Source: Oegoconia quadripuncta (taxonomy: Eukaryota; Arthropoda; Insecta; Lepidoptera; Autostichidae). From it: a stretch of DNA of 64,000 nt. Of this stretch, positions 1-9,318 are shown piece after piece. Each line of letters starts with the position of its first letter. Positions within the stretch are counted from its first letter, which is position 1. The position numbers and the translations under genes were made by a program. The notes below the pieces were generated by a model. It did no database searches. It was given only the letters and a program-made list of their open reading frames with translations, and was not told where the DNA came from. The DNA lies in assembly GCA_949316235.1 (NCBI GenBank), contig OX438748.1, positions 32,544,836 through 32,608,835 of the forward strand, written 5' to 3'.

Positions 1-84
1 ATGAGCCATATGGGTGTCATCAGCGGTACAGTTTGCGAAACAAACATTATCATTGCAAAATTGAATTAGATTTAGTAGAATTAC

Positions 85-271
85 CAATTATATATGTAGC
101 CGGATCAAACCCTTTCTCTGGTGGTTGACTAGCCTTCGTAGGCAGCAGCCAAGTCACAACAGCACTCTTTTCACAATACTGATCTGTCATAAAGCCACGT
201 ATCTGTGCGTAATATGTGCCTCCATCTACATCTAACATAGAGACTATATCTCCAACTTGCATGTAGTTGCC
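85..271 (-). CDS. GATAD1: GATAD1-like protein, coding exon 2 (gene continues off the left edge)
   Basis: Second coding exon of a GATA zinc finger domain-containing protein 1 homologue, a chromatin-associated nuclear protein. Read on the minus strand it follows a TTCCAG acceptor, begins GNYMQVGDIVSMLD and continues through the family-typical YYAQIRGF and DQYCEKSAVVTWLLPT stretches to FDPATYIIG, where a GTAATT donor follows at 84. The join to exon 1 is phase 0 (K|GNYMQVGD), in register with the vertebrate protein as I recall it. The exon ends after the first base of a codon. No AG acceptor is present between 1 and 50 on this strand, so the next intron runs beyond the window and the C terminus is missing. 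Codons after 85 that stay open to a stop at 50 are probably intronic. Confidence 0.88.
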
Positions 272-360
272 CTGGAATAGACAAAGTGATATAAGGTGTT
301 CTTTACTTAGAGGGTCTAAGGAGGAGTAAGAATGACAATCTTATAATAAGTGAGAATGAG

Positions 361-485
361 TTATGGGTGTTTGTAAATATTTATTTATGTTTATCCATTA
401 TCTAGTATCCACAGTACACACTTTGCCTAATTTTGGGGTAGATAATTCGGTGTATAAAGCGTATTATTTAAATAATAATAAAAAT
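361..485 (+). repeat. SINE-A2 fragment, 5'-truncated
   Basis: Matches the 3' part of the SINE-A2 copies at 49288 and 29846 (TTATCTAGTATCCA, the altered TGGGGTAGATAATTCGGTG, then an AT-rich tail). Diverged, and lacks the tRNA-like head. Confidence 0.6.
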
Positions 486-752
486 AAATAAAATAACTTT
501 AGACATATACACAGTGCCATCTAGTTCCACAGTAAGCAACTATATGCTTGTGTTGTGGATACCAGATGGTTGATATACTACATAAATACATTTTTTTTTG
601 TAAATAAATACTTATTATAAATGAAAACGTCCATAACTCGGGTACACATGTCGGTATTCATCACACAAACATATGCCCCTAGCGGGATTCGAACCCGCAA
701 CCTTTTTGGTATAGTGGTCAGAGTTTCTAACCACTACACCAAACAGGTCGTT
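478..752 (-). repeat. SINE-A1 (tRNA-headed SINE)
   Basis: On the minus strand it starts with a tRNA-like head: A-box-like TGGTGTAGTGGTT and B-box GGTTCGAATCC near 690. The family body follows (GAGTTATGG, TATCAACCATCTGGTATCCA, CTAGATGGC) and an AT-rich tail. It lies inside the GATAD1 intron. Confidence 0.85.
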
Positions 753-894
753 TATATACATAAAGCATATTTAATTATTATTATAATATTATAGACGAGC
801 AGCATTACTGCTGGTATGTGTATGTCACAGTGTTGGAAGAGTTCACATTGTTCATTATGTTGTTATTCAGTCATCAGTTATTATTTAAGTCATC

Positions 895-990
895 ACTAGT
901 TTTTTAAAAATTTGTCCAATCTATTCTTGAACGAATTCACTGATTGGGCGGAAACAACCTCTTCCGGCAGCTTATTCCAGGCCTGAACAA
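895..990 (-). repeat. LINE ORF2 C-terminal fragment
   Basis: Minus-strand translation reads AWNKLPEEVVSAQSVNSF and ends in FKNRLDKF, the usual last residues of Jockey/CR1-type reverse transcriptase ORFs, followed by stops. A related fragment is at 63630-63765. Confidence 0.65.
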
Positions 991-1170
991 CACGGTTTGT
1001 TTGATTGTTTGATGGAAAATTGTTTGATTGATTGAATAAAATTTCTAATAATCAGTTATCATATCTCGACTTTTAGATTAAATTATATTGGTATATAATA
1101 TGTCCGAAATATTCATTATTCTTATTATTTTACTGATTGAGTCAGTTTATCGATTTATGTTCTAATTTAC

Positions 1171-1569
1171 CTTAAAAAACACTGAGTCGCTGGTCACTAC
1201 AGTGGCTGTAGCCGTCGGCGCCTTCAATGGCTGCCTTTTAAAAATACTTCTACGGCCCCTACCGCGAGGAGCAGGCGTTTTGGGGACCGCGGGGGCTGGA
1301 GTTTTAGGCTTATATCTAGTGGCCCGTGTACTCTTCCTAGTACCTTTCCCTGTCGCCTTAGCCGGTGTAGATTCACTCTCCTTCCCATTCTTGCTGTCCA
1401 CATCGTCTTTATCATCTTCTTTTTCGACTTTTATATCAATGAGCTCGACTCTAGCCTCTTTTGAGACATTATTAGTAAGATGACACTCGTTGCATATTTG
1501 CCCATTCTCAGCGCTCCGCCAGAGTAGCGAGTCGTTAGTATCGCATTGCACACATATTGGTTTTGGCAT
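1171..1569 (-). CDS. GATAD1: GATAD1-like protein, coding exon 1 with start codon and GATA zinc finger
   Basis: First coding exon, 133 codons from an ATG at 1569. Residues 6-29 form a single GATA-type zinc finger, C-x2-C-x16-C-x2-C (CVQC...CNEC), with a tryptophan in the usual position. An acidic and lysine-rich linker follows (about residues 47-65), then a basic tract with RGRGRRSIFKRQPLKAP at about 102-118 that could act as a nuclear localisation segment. The exon stops at AAG|GTAAAT (donor 1169-1170), phase 0, and reads VFFK into the next exon. Residue order (one finger, basic RGRGRR segment, SDSVFFK) matches the GATAD1 family. The family is linked to histone methylation marks; that role is known for the family and is not visible here. 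The intron (272-1170) holds SINE and LINE debris. Confidence 0.9.
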
Positions 1570-2550
1570 TTTTTAAGGTTTCTGACTTGTTACTTGTAAA
1601 TAGGAGTAAAGTTTAATTTATAAAACATATCGCAAAACAAAGTACCCCGACGCTGTTATGACAGACCAGATCCAAGTTACGCAATATTTCACACTCATGC
1701 TGAACAAAGTCAGTTTCCATTTCTCTCAGACTAACAAAACATATTTCTATAATAGTAACTCTAATTATAACTGTAAAATTAAATAGCTCAATTAATTCTA
1801 TTCACGATTTAATTATACCTGAGGTTTTGCCTTAAAAATTATTGATATATCAAAATAACAACCTATAATGGAACGTGAAATGGTAAGCCACGATTCTAAA
1901 ACCGCAAAATATTAAAAACTATACTGTCAAATAAAGAAGCGCCACCTAGTATTGAGTAGCTGACACTAAAACATAGCGCCTTCTCTCGTCCAATAGCGTG
2001 CAAGAAGAAGCGTGTTTGAAACTGCAATTGACTAATTTCATGATAAGCAACTATGGTAAAACGCCGGACTCCCGTATCAATCATGAATTTGCATGAAATA
2101 CCAGTTCCCGTGAGTTATGACCGGTATCTGATTGCATGTCAGCCGTGTTTGCTTTACAACGATGTTTATGGCCACGAAAATCGAGCTTAATTTATTACGA
2201 GCGAACTATTTGTGTTATAAATTCTGCCACTGATTTTATTAATATGTAAATTGTGTTTACAATGTTTTCAATTACTTGTTTATTAGCACTGTTGAGATAA
2301 GGATCGTATTATCAGATTCACCACAAAAGTTTTATTTAAATTAATTTAATAATTTAAATAAAAATTTATTTCACAGTTACAGTATTTACACATTTGTATC
2401 TGTTACACTTTATGTCATGTTTCGGATATACCTACAAGTATAAGTCAAGTATAAGATAAATTCTACATTATAAATACTTATTTAATTTTTTTATTTTTTT
2501 CTCCGTTTATTTTAAGGAGAGTTTAAGAAGATGTCACCCTCATAGTGATA
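1570..2550. other. GATAD1 upstream region, no gene recognised
   Basis: AT-rich DNA upstream of the GATAD1 start codon. It must hold the 5' UTR and promoter, but I see no clear TATA box or initiator. No repeat family from elsewhere in the window was recognised. Confidence 0.5.
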
Positions 2551-2554
2551 CAGG

Positions 2555-2835
2555 ATACGCTATATACCTACATCAACTAAACTATAGAGTGTCCTAACTG
2601 CTCCCGATGTGGGGGCAGCTAAGACGCTGTTACACATTCCCATTTCGCCATTAAAGTTAATTTTGATGAAAAATTGTTGCCTCTCGGCTTCATTCCTGAC
2701 ACTCTCTATCATGATGTGGTAAACATGTTCTACAATTTCACATTCATTGCAGTTAGGTGATGTATTTGCCATAAGGAAGCTGAAACTGTTTATTGGAATG
2801 TGTCCGGAGCGAAGCCTAAGGACAGAAATTATAAA
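2555..2835 (-). repeat. LINE ORF2 C-terminal fragment (R1/Jockey-like)
   Basis: Minus-strand reading gives LRLRSGHIPINSFSFLM, then SPNCNECEIVEHVYHIMIE and RNEAERQQF. This is the distal zinc-knuckle region (C-x2-C ... H) found at the end of insect R1/Jockey-type ORF2 proteins. The start is truncated and the frame ends at a stop near 2560. Confidence 0.7.
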
Positions 2836-2949
2836 TACTTATAAAAATAAGCTTTTAACATCCATAATTATTATCCTATATTATTCTAGTAGAAACACGA
2901 GTAATATAAACGTTCCAGTAACAATCTTCTGACTCCATCTTTAGACCAT

Positions 2950-3410
2950 CATGTGTAATGGAAAGTGCTCATGGCAACAAAACAAACTAACCCAAATACT
3001 ATCTTGCTATTTGCCATCAGGGAGTTTCAGTCTCTACATTAGTAAGTCATTCAGAGGTAAATGTGTGCGCTTCTACAACAACGTTCCCATGGATATACGG
3101 AATCTTCCGTTTAAAATATTTAAACTTATTATAAAACAAAAATTATGTAAAATGGGATATTACAAAATTTCAGACTACATTATTGAAAGTAATCCATGGG
3201 ATTAAACGGCTCCTCTAAACGATATAAGTATAAAAATTGTTGTAACCTTTCTTGATTGTAAATGATTGATTGAAAAGAGACAAACCCTCTGAGTTTCTCG
3301 CTAGCTCTTCTCAGTAGTGGTCGCGTTCGGAGCTAGTGGTAGTTTAAAAAACAAATGACGTTCATAAGTGCATATTGTATTGCCTACGTCATGAATAAAT
3401 GATTTTCATT
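2950..3410 (+). repeat. LINE-C fragment: ORF C terminus plus 3' UTR
   Basis: The reading frame ends SKSFRGKCVRFYNNVP and continues to KMGYYKISDYI, then a stop at about 3203. A 3' UTR with CTCGCTAGCTCTTCTC and a terminal AATAAATGATTTTCATTTCATTTC tail follows. Three other copies in the window (33950-34340 minus, 54760-55290 plus, 62994-63320 plus) share this C terminus, so it is an interspersed non-LTR element and not a host gene. Confidence 0.65.
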
Positions 3411-4380
3411 TCATTTCCTTCCGGCTCCATCATCGGATCAGCTGAATGGTACGATAATATTTCATTGTCACTGAACTTACATAAATATGCCAAATTTCAG
3501 CTCAATCATCACCACGTGATTGAAAAATGTTTTGAAAATTTTGAAACGGACAATTACTTATTTACCTGCAAGCTAAATAAAAGCTTGTAAAGAAACATTT
3601 ATTGCGGTAACAGGTAAAGTCTCGACTTTTCACTCATCTAAGAGTTACCATAAGGTAACTCTTAGCCTTCTCTTAAGTATCTATCTTTGACGGTTCAGCC
3701 AATTAAAAGTTTTAATGTCGAGTTCACATGGTTTTACAAGTTGAGTAAAGTTGACTCTCTGAAAATGCGCAACAACTTTTAACGAATATCCTCTGTATTT
3801 AACTTTTAATAATGTCGATTTCAACATTATGGTATTTTAGAATACTTTTGTGACATTTCCCCTCAAGCATTTACGTATTACATTTACTTGTTAGGATATC
3901 TTACTGTTAGTTTTTTTTTGATAAAATAGCCAATTTCAAAGAACTAATATGAATATTATATTCGTTGAAATGGGCTAGGGTGTACTTTTAATTTGTTATT
4001 TTTTGTTTATTGTTGATTGACTGTGGAATTGGAGCACTTTCTTTGAACTTACAACATACATATGTAGCTTCATAAAAATTATAACTGTGCTCCAGTTGAA
4101 ACGACATTATTAACATAAATATCCCTTTCCTCCATATTGCCATGCCTGACAAGGTACATGTGTATGTTCGTACTTACCTATGTATTGTAACTATGACATG
4201 TGTAATGCAATAAATATATGAATTATTTTATATAGTAGAGGAGAGTACAGATTAGTTGCTGTAGCAGGTATACGGGTGTGGCGAAGAGAAATATTCAATC
4301 TCAATAATCAAGTTTATTTGTAATACAATAGTCAGTTTACATATATCTTAACTTGTAGCAGATATGTCGCTGAATACTAC
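3411..4380. other. No gene or recognised repeat
   Basis: AT-rich DNA with only short out-of-context frames. The one local feature is an inverted repeat around 3643-3668 (AAGAGTTACC / GGTAACTCTT). Confidence 0.5.
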
Positions 4381-4385
4381 ATTTA

Positions 4386-4717
4386 GGCCCGTATTAATAA
4401 ATCAATCTCAATACTAGTCTTGAGGCTGTATCAACCGAGATACGTCTTAAGCAGTTGACGCTATCTCAAGCTCCGTGCTAATTTATAAACCAATCTTAAG
4501 GTCTACTCAGCTGAGATCACTTCTCAAGTATTCGCCTCAGCGGCGAATGAATGATAGTCTTGAGTTTCGTTTATTAATAAGCGCACCTCTCAAGTGAGTA
4601 CTGCTTGAGTATGCACGTGCTTTTAAGGTCTCAAGTTAGGTTTATCAATCATCACATTTACTTGAGACCGGTCACAAGACTGATCTCAATCTTGAGAATG
4701 GTTTATTAATACGGGCC
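4386..4717 (-). mobile_element. Harbinger-like MITE (MITE-H), complete copy
   Basis: A 332-bp element with inverted ends GGCCCGTATTAATAAA and TTTATTAATACGGGCC, flanked by a 3-bp TTA duplication (4383-4385 and 4718-4720). It has no coding capacity. GG/CC-rich termini and a TWA-type 3-bp duplication fit the PIF/Harbinger superfamily. Further copies are at 27766, 29455 and 37478, with a short derivative at 5488. Confidence 0.8.
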
Positions 4718-4743
4718 TTACACAATTAATTACTTTACTTATT

Positions 4744-5022
4744 GACGACCTTTTGGTGTAGTGGTTAGAAATTCTGCTACTATACCAAAAGGTCGCGGGT
4801 TCGAATCCCGCTAGGGGCATATGTTAGTATGATTAAAACAAACATGTGTTCCCGAGTTATGGATGTTTTTCATTTATATATGTAATTTATTTACAAAAAA
4901 AATGTATTTGTGTAGTTTATCAACCGCATCTGGTATCCATAGCACAAGCCTAGATGCTTACTGTGGACCTAGATGGCGCTGTGTGTATGTGCAAAGATAT
5001 TTATTTATTATTATTATTTATA
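4744..5022 (+). repeat. SINE-A1, full length
   Basis: Head GACGACCTTTTGGTGTAGTG with A-box-like and B-box (GGTTCGAATCCCGC) promoter motifs. The body contains GAGTTATGGATG and CTAGATGGCGCTGTG, and an ATT-rich tail ends near 5022. Confidence 0.88.
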
Positions 5023-5234
5023 CAACAACCGGAGTAGCTGAGCGAGCCAACAGACAGGATAATGGACGAGCTGTCAAAGCGGGGTTGTATAGACAACTCT
5101 ATAGAAAGACGGTCTTACCACACAGCAGTAAACGTTTCATACACATTCTGACAGTTGCTACCACCAAGGATTGGACGACTTTCAAATCATCCAATAGAAT
5201 AGGTACCTTCGGAAAACAATCATCATCTTTATCA

Positions 5235-5333
5235 TCATATCAGCCATAGGATGTCCAATGCAAAACATAGGCGTCCCCCCGAGATTTCCAGAGCCACCGG
5301 TTGGAAGCGGCCTGCTAAAACCATAGATTTTTT
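5235..5333 (+). repeat. Interspersed repeat fragment (CATCATATCAGCC type)
   Basis: The TCATCATATCAGC ... TCCA ... AACATAGGCGTC ... GATTTCCAGAG pattern recurs in diverged form at 9705-9830. Probably a LINE piece; the family is uncertain. Confidence 0.45.
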
Positions 5334-5814
5334 AACCGCTTCCGTGGCTCATTGTAATTACAACATAGGGTTTACGAATCGGAGGTCGCGGGTTTGATCC
5401 CCAGCGGGGTACATGTTTAGTACTCAGTTTGGTTGGTGGTAGGGTATTTTAAAAGCCCGCCTGGCTAACTACCACCGTCTTATTTAAGGCCCGTTTTAAT
5501 AAATCGTTCTTCAGATTGAGATCGCCTCTCGGTCTCAAGACCATTTTTTCTGATGCTGTTTTAATATGCAACAGATTCTCAAGCGTCAACTTGAAACCAT
5601 GTCAATATTGAGAACTGTTTATTAATACGAGCCTGAATCTGCCGCCAAACAGCAATGTTGATAGCATTGTTGTGTTCCGGTTGTCAGATATAAGATAGCC
5701 AGTTCCCCAAATAAGATGGGGATTCCGGGTCAGTATTCCACCTTCAGGGTTATATTCACTTAACATCAAGTGTGATTGAGGCAAGTCCTAACACGTTGTG
5801 TATAAAAAAGACAG
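5334..5814 (+). repeat. SINE-B copy split by a MITE
   Basis: SINE-B head (AACCGCTTCCGTGGCTCATTG, B box near 5385-5400) runs to 5487. It resumes at 5634 (TGAATCTGCCGCC) through the TCAGGTGT-type tail. The gap is a 146-bp MITE-H derivative. Confidence 0.85.
5488..5633 (+). mobile_element. MITE-H deletion derivative nested in SINE-B
   Basis: Begins GGCCCGTTTTAATAAATCG and ends TTTATTAATACGAGCC, matching both ends of the 332-bp MITE-H but only 146 bp long. It interrupts the SINE-B sequence TTATCTAAATCTGCC at TAA (TAA left, TGA right). Confidence 0.78.
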
Positions 5815-5852
5815 CTTTAATGAGGCTCCATTTCAGAGGATTAATCTTAGAC

Positions 5853-6190
5853 AACCGCCTCCGTGGCTCAATGTAAACAACATTAGGTTTACGATTCGGA
5901 GGTCGCGGGTTCGATCCCCAGCGGGGTACATGTTTAAGTACTCGGTTTGGTTGGTGGTAGGGTATTTTAAAATGTCCGCCTGGCTAGCTACCACCATCTT
6001 ATCTAAATCTGCCGCCAAGCAGCAATGTTAATAGCATTGTTGTGTTCCGGTTGTCAGAGATAAGATAGCCAGTCCCCCAAATGTGTTGGGGTTTCCGGGT
6101 CAGTACGCTTCCACCTTCGACCTCATCTTCACTTAACATCAGGTGTGATTGAGGTCAAGTACAAACCCGTTATGCATAGAAAAAAAAAGA
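5853..6190 (+). repeat. SINE-B, full length
   Basis: tRNA-like head AACCGCCTCCGTGGCTCAATG with B box GGTTCGATCC near 5909. The body has GTACTCGGTTTGGTTGGTGG and GCCGCCAAGCAGCAATG. The 3' tail CATCAGGTGTGATTGAGGTC leads to an A-run. One of the best copies for a consensus. Confidence 0.9.
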
Positions 6191-6583
6191 CAAACTTTCG
6201 CATTTACCTACTGTATTAGTTGGGATTACCTGGAATCTAATCGTAATCAAATACCCTAATTACCCATAAAGGGTGTAAAGGGTGTGTGTAGCTTAGAAAT
6301 AAAAACCAACAAGAATTCAGTGACAAATATTTATTAAAAAATTCGCATTCAATGTTAGAGTGAATAAGTTAAAGCTTAACATAAACGGAATGTTTAAAAT
6401 GTTATAGTTACGTACTTATAGTAACACAACTTAGCGTACTTAATTAACTTAATACAATTTTAAAGCCGTTGAGTCCTATATTAAATGCAAAATGTATTAC
6501 AGTAACTTGAAAAACATTCCTGCTCCCAATTGCCCCCAGTAGGTACTGGCGCTACTTTTTAAAAATCATTATTGTATAAAATA
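6191..6583. other. No gene or recognised repeat
   Basis: AT-rich spacer between SINE-B and MITE-M. Nothing recognised. Confidence 0.5.
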
Positions 6584-6984
6584 TTAGGTCCTTACCTATG
6601 AAATTGGCGTATTGTATGAAGAATTTCATTAAGACTGTTTTCTCCATACAAACATTTTTGACTTTTTTTTGGGAACGGCAAATCCAAATTTAGCTAAACT
6701 TTGTGTGTATTATCGGATAACATTAAGTTAAGTATAGGTAGCGTTAATTTTTAAAAGTAACCGCTTTATAAAAGTTTCAGCGAATCCGAGAAATGATTAT
6801 GAGAAGCACATGAAAAGAACTCTGTTCAAATTTTTTTTATTATATGATTTAGCCTAGAAATTAAAACTCATTTCATGTGAAACCTTGAAATAATATTTCA
6901 TTTTCCAAACAAAAACAAATCGCAGGAATTGGTACACATGATTAACGAAGAAAAAAAACTCCAATTTCATAGGTAAATACCCAA
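6584..6984 (+). mobile_element. MITE-M with mariner-type ends
   Basis: A 401-bp element flanked by TA, with ends TTAGGTCCTTACCTATGAAA and TTTCATAGGTAAATACCCAA. The interior is non-coding (GGGAACGGCAAAT, TATCGGATAACATTAAG, AAGCACATGAAAAG) and shared with copies at 13608, 18586 and 31559. The terminal repeats match those of the mariner at 25375-27241. Confidence 0.85.
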
Positions 6985-7074
6985 TAAATAACTTATGCTG
7001 GGTATGACAAAAGAATGAAAGCAGAATTAGTGCAGTGGAAATGAGATTATTGAGAAGTATAATTATCCCTAATT

Positions 7075-7385
7075 ACTCCCGTACGAAATAAAAGATGAAT
7101 AAATGTATGCCGAGATGGTTTGGACATGTCGAGAGGATGAATGAAAGGAGACTAACGATAGAGATATACGAAGCGAATGTGGATGGTAGTGTTGGTAGGG
7201 GAAGACCACGGCGAACGTACCATTCAAAATTCAAATAAAATTCAAAAGTTTAAGTCAACAGTACCCTAAACCGACGAGCATGTGTGAACAACTTTATGAG
7301 AGTGAATGAAGCATAAGAGGTGTCAGGATCATAGCAAGTGGATGTCTGTGGTCTCTGCCTACCCCTACGGGAAACAGGCATGACT
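7075..7385 (+). repeat. LINE ORF2 3'-end fragment (RTE-like), broken
   Basis: Reads MPRWFGHVERMNERRLTIEI, then GRGRPRRTY, the end of an RTE-like reverse transcriptase ORF. The frame is then disrupted around 7220-7260 before the CCTACCCCTACGGGAAACAGGC tail. Related pieces: 48905-49200 (minus), 57825-57895 (minus), 62300-62515 (plus). Confidence 0.65.
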
Positions 7386-7388
7386 TTA

Positions 7389-7728
7389 GTATGTTGGTGT
7401 AGTGGTTGGAAACACTGACTGCTATATTAAAAAGGTTGCGGGTTCGAATTCCGCTAGGGCCATATGTTTATATGATGAACACGTGTATCCTAGTTATGGA
7501 TGTTTATATTTATAGGTATATGTTTTTATTTACAAAATCAATTTTTTTTAATGATTTTCTGGATTCGCGTTTGACCACAATCTCACCTGACGGAAAGTGA
7601 CGATGTGGTCGAAGATGAATGATTTTATTTGTGAGGTATATCAACCATGAGTTATTCATAATATAAGCCTAGTTGCATGGTGTGGAACTAGACGGCGTTG
7701 TGTGTAACTCCAAGGGTATTTATTCATT
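7389..7728 (+). repeat. SINE-A1 interrupted by a LINE 3' tail
   Basis: The head (GTTGGTGTAGTGGTTGG, B box near 7440) and front half run to about 7548. The SINE resumes at about 7629 with TATCAACCATGAG and CTAGACGGCG. The insert carries a 9-bp AATGATTTT direct repeat at its edges. Confidence 0.8.
7549..7628 (-). repeat. LINE-J 3' tail inserted in SINE-A1
   Basis: Antisense copy of the tail CACTTTCC...CAGGTGAGATTGTGGTC seen at the end of LINE-J (27120-27165). It is flanked by AATGATTTT repeats, so it looks like an extremely 5'-truncated LINE insertion. Confidence 0.7.
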
Positions 7729-7928
7729 TAAAATCTGATTTACAGGGTTGTTACACGAGCCCTGCAGAACTTATACATTCAATGAAATAATTACAGATAA
7801 CTTTGCTAAAAAGCAGCAGTTTTTTTCGTTTTTGTTTTCTATTTCTGTAGAGAAATATGTTTTATTGTTAAAGTCATAAGTTTTTAATAAACTACAAGAA
7901 TCTAGATTTTCGATATTTTTTAAAAATT

Positions 7929-9318
7929 TTTTTATGCACAACGGATTGGTACTTGACCTCAATCACACCTGAGGATCTATTACGTAAGTCAATCGATGAG
8001 TCCATCGTAAACGATTATTACGATCATCGACGTCAAACTCGCGAAATCTTATTACGCATTTCAAACGATTACGAATGCGAGTGTCATCGATACGATTGAC
8101 GATGAATGAATGATCTCTCATACAAAAGTAATGACATCGGCATTACCTATGCACATCGTATACGATTCAAACGTTATCGATAAAGGTGAGTCGGGGTTTA
8201 CCCCAATCGTATTCGTATTCACTATAGGTACTAAGAATTCTTATGATTCTTTTGTTATTGCAAAAAAATATTATTTCAAAAACGTGTTTTACGTTTATTA
8301 GTTAAGCTAGTACTCCTACTAATAATTTGTAGAATAAATACCTTTTCCAAAAAGTGAATATTTCGACAAATAACCTACTATTATAAAATTATTTTTATTA
8401 CATGATGATGTATGAGTCATGTAGATGATCGAAGCATGTATCAAACAATATTTTTAATGGTTCCTACGTAATTTTTCAGAAATTTCTCGGAAATGATAAT
8501 TAAAGAATTACAATATTGTTTCATGTAAAATGTTGTTTAATGTTTTACTTTAACTTGAAAACTTGTTGTTCTTATTACGTAAAAAATGTAGTAACACGAT
8601 TAGCAATAAAAATACTATGGGTTCTTTTACAAATTTTATTGGCCTTGATTCCCCGATAAATTCCCGATTTAAATTATTCCCCACTCTCTATTTTCCCACA
8701 AATCGAGGAATTTTTTCGTAATTGGCAGCACTGCATGTACAAATTTGGTAGGTTAGAAATTATGTAATGCAAAAATAGAGTGAGATAACGTTATTCTGGG
8801 TATAAGGGCATCCCTTTCTATTGCGCTCTTTTAGCCCAAGGTGTTAACGAAAAAAGTACACAATAGCGCCGTCTAGTGTCGAGTAGCAATACTTTTGGAC
8901 AATTACAATATCATTCATTCATTGTATACGAGTGTCAAACGACGACATACGTAATGCAGTAAGTTTTATACGAGTGGTCGATGATCGTAAACGATGGCCG
9001 ATGGCCGATTGAAACGTTTAGATTTACGTAATAGGCCCTCTGATATAGTGAAGATGAGTTTGAAAGTGGAAGCGTACTGACCCGAAAACCCCAACACATT
9101 TGGGGGACTGGCTATCTTATCTCTGACAATTATTATTATTATTATTATTGCTGCTTGGCGGCAGATTTAGATAAGATGGTGGTAGCTAGTCAGGCGGACA
9201 TTTAAAATGCCATATCCCCAACCAAACCGAGTACTTAAACATGTACCCCGCTGGTGATCGAACCCGCGACCTCCGAATCGCAAACCCAAAGTTGTTTACA
9301 TTGAGCCACGGAGGCGGT
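7929..9318 (-). repeat. SINE-B interrupted by a TIR element
   Basis: The antisense 3' end of SINE-B (ATGCACAACGGATTGGTACT to CACACCTGA at 7972) resumes at 9041 with TGATATAGTGAAGATGAG and continues to the head at about 9318. The gap is a 1.07-kb element. Near 9130 the CAACCGGAACAC segment is replaced by an ATT microsatellite. Confidence 0.8.
7973..9040. mobile_element. Non-autonomous TIR DNA transposon nested in SINE-B
   Basis: About 1068 bp. The left end GGATCTATTACGTAAGTC and the complement of the right end GAGGGCCTATTACGTAAATC pair as terminal inverted repeats. TGA is duplicated on both sides and is single in intact SINE-B. Subterminal zones are rich in ATCGTAAACGAT-like motifs. It has no long frame; the superfamily is unclear, possibly Harbinger-like. 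Confidence 0.7.

Larger units (their letters stand above)
272..1170 (-). other. GATAD1 intron 1, filled with retroposon fragments
   Basis: About 0.9 kb with GT at the exon 1 side and CAG at the exon 2 side. It contains a 5'-truncated SINE-A2 piece (about 361-485), a SINE-A1 copy (about 478-752) and the antisense end of a LINE reverse-transcriptase ORF (about 895-990). No further coding signal is seen. Confidence 0.75.

Noticed and set aside
4744..4820. tRNA-like segments with A and B boxes at the many SINE heads, considered as tRNA genes
   Set aside because: They lack a full cloverleaf with paired acceptor ends and are joined to SINE bodies in every copy.
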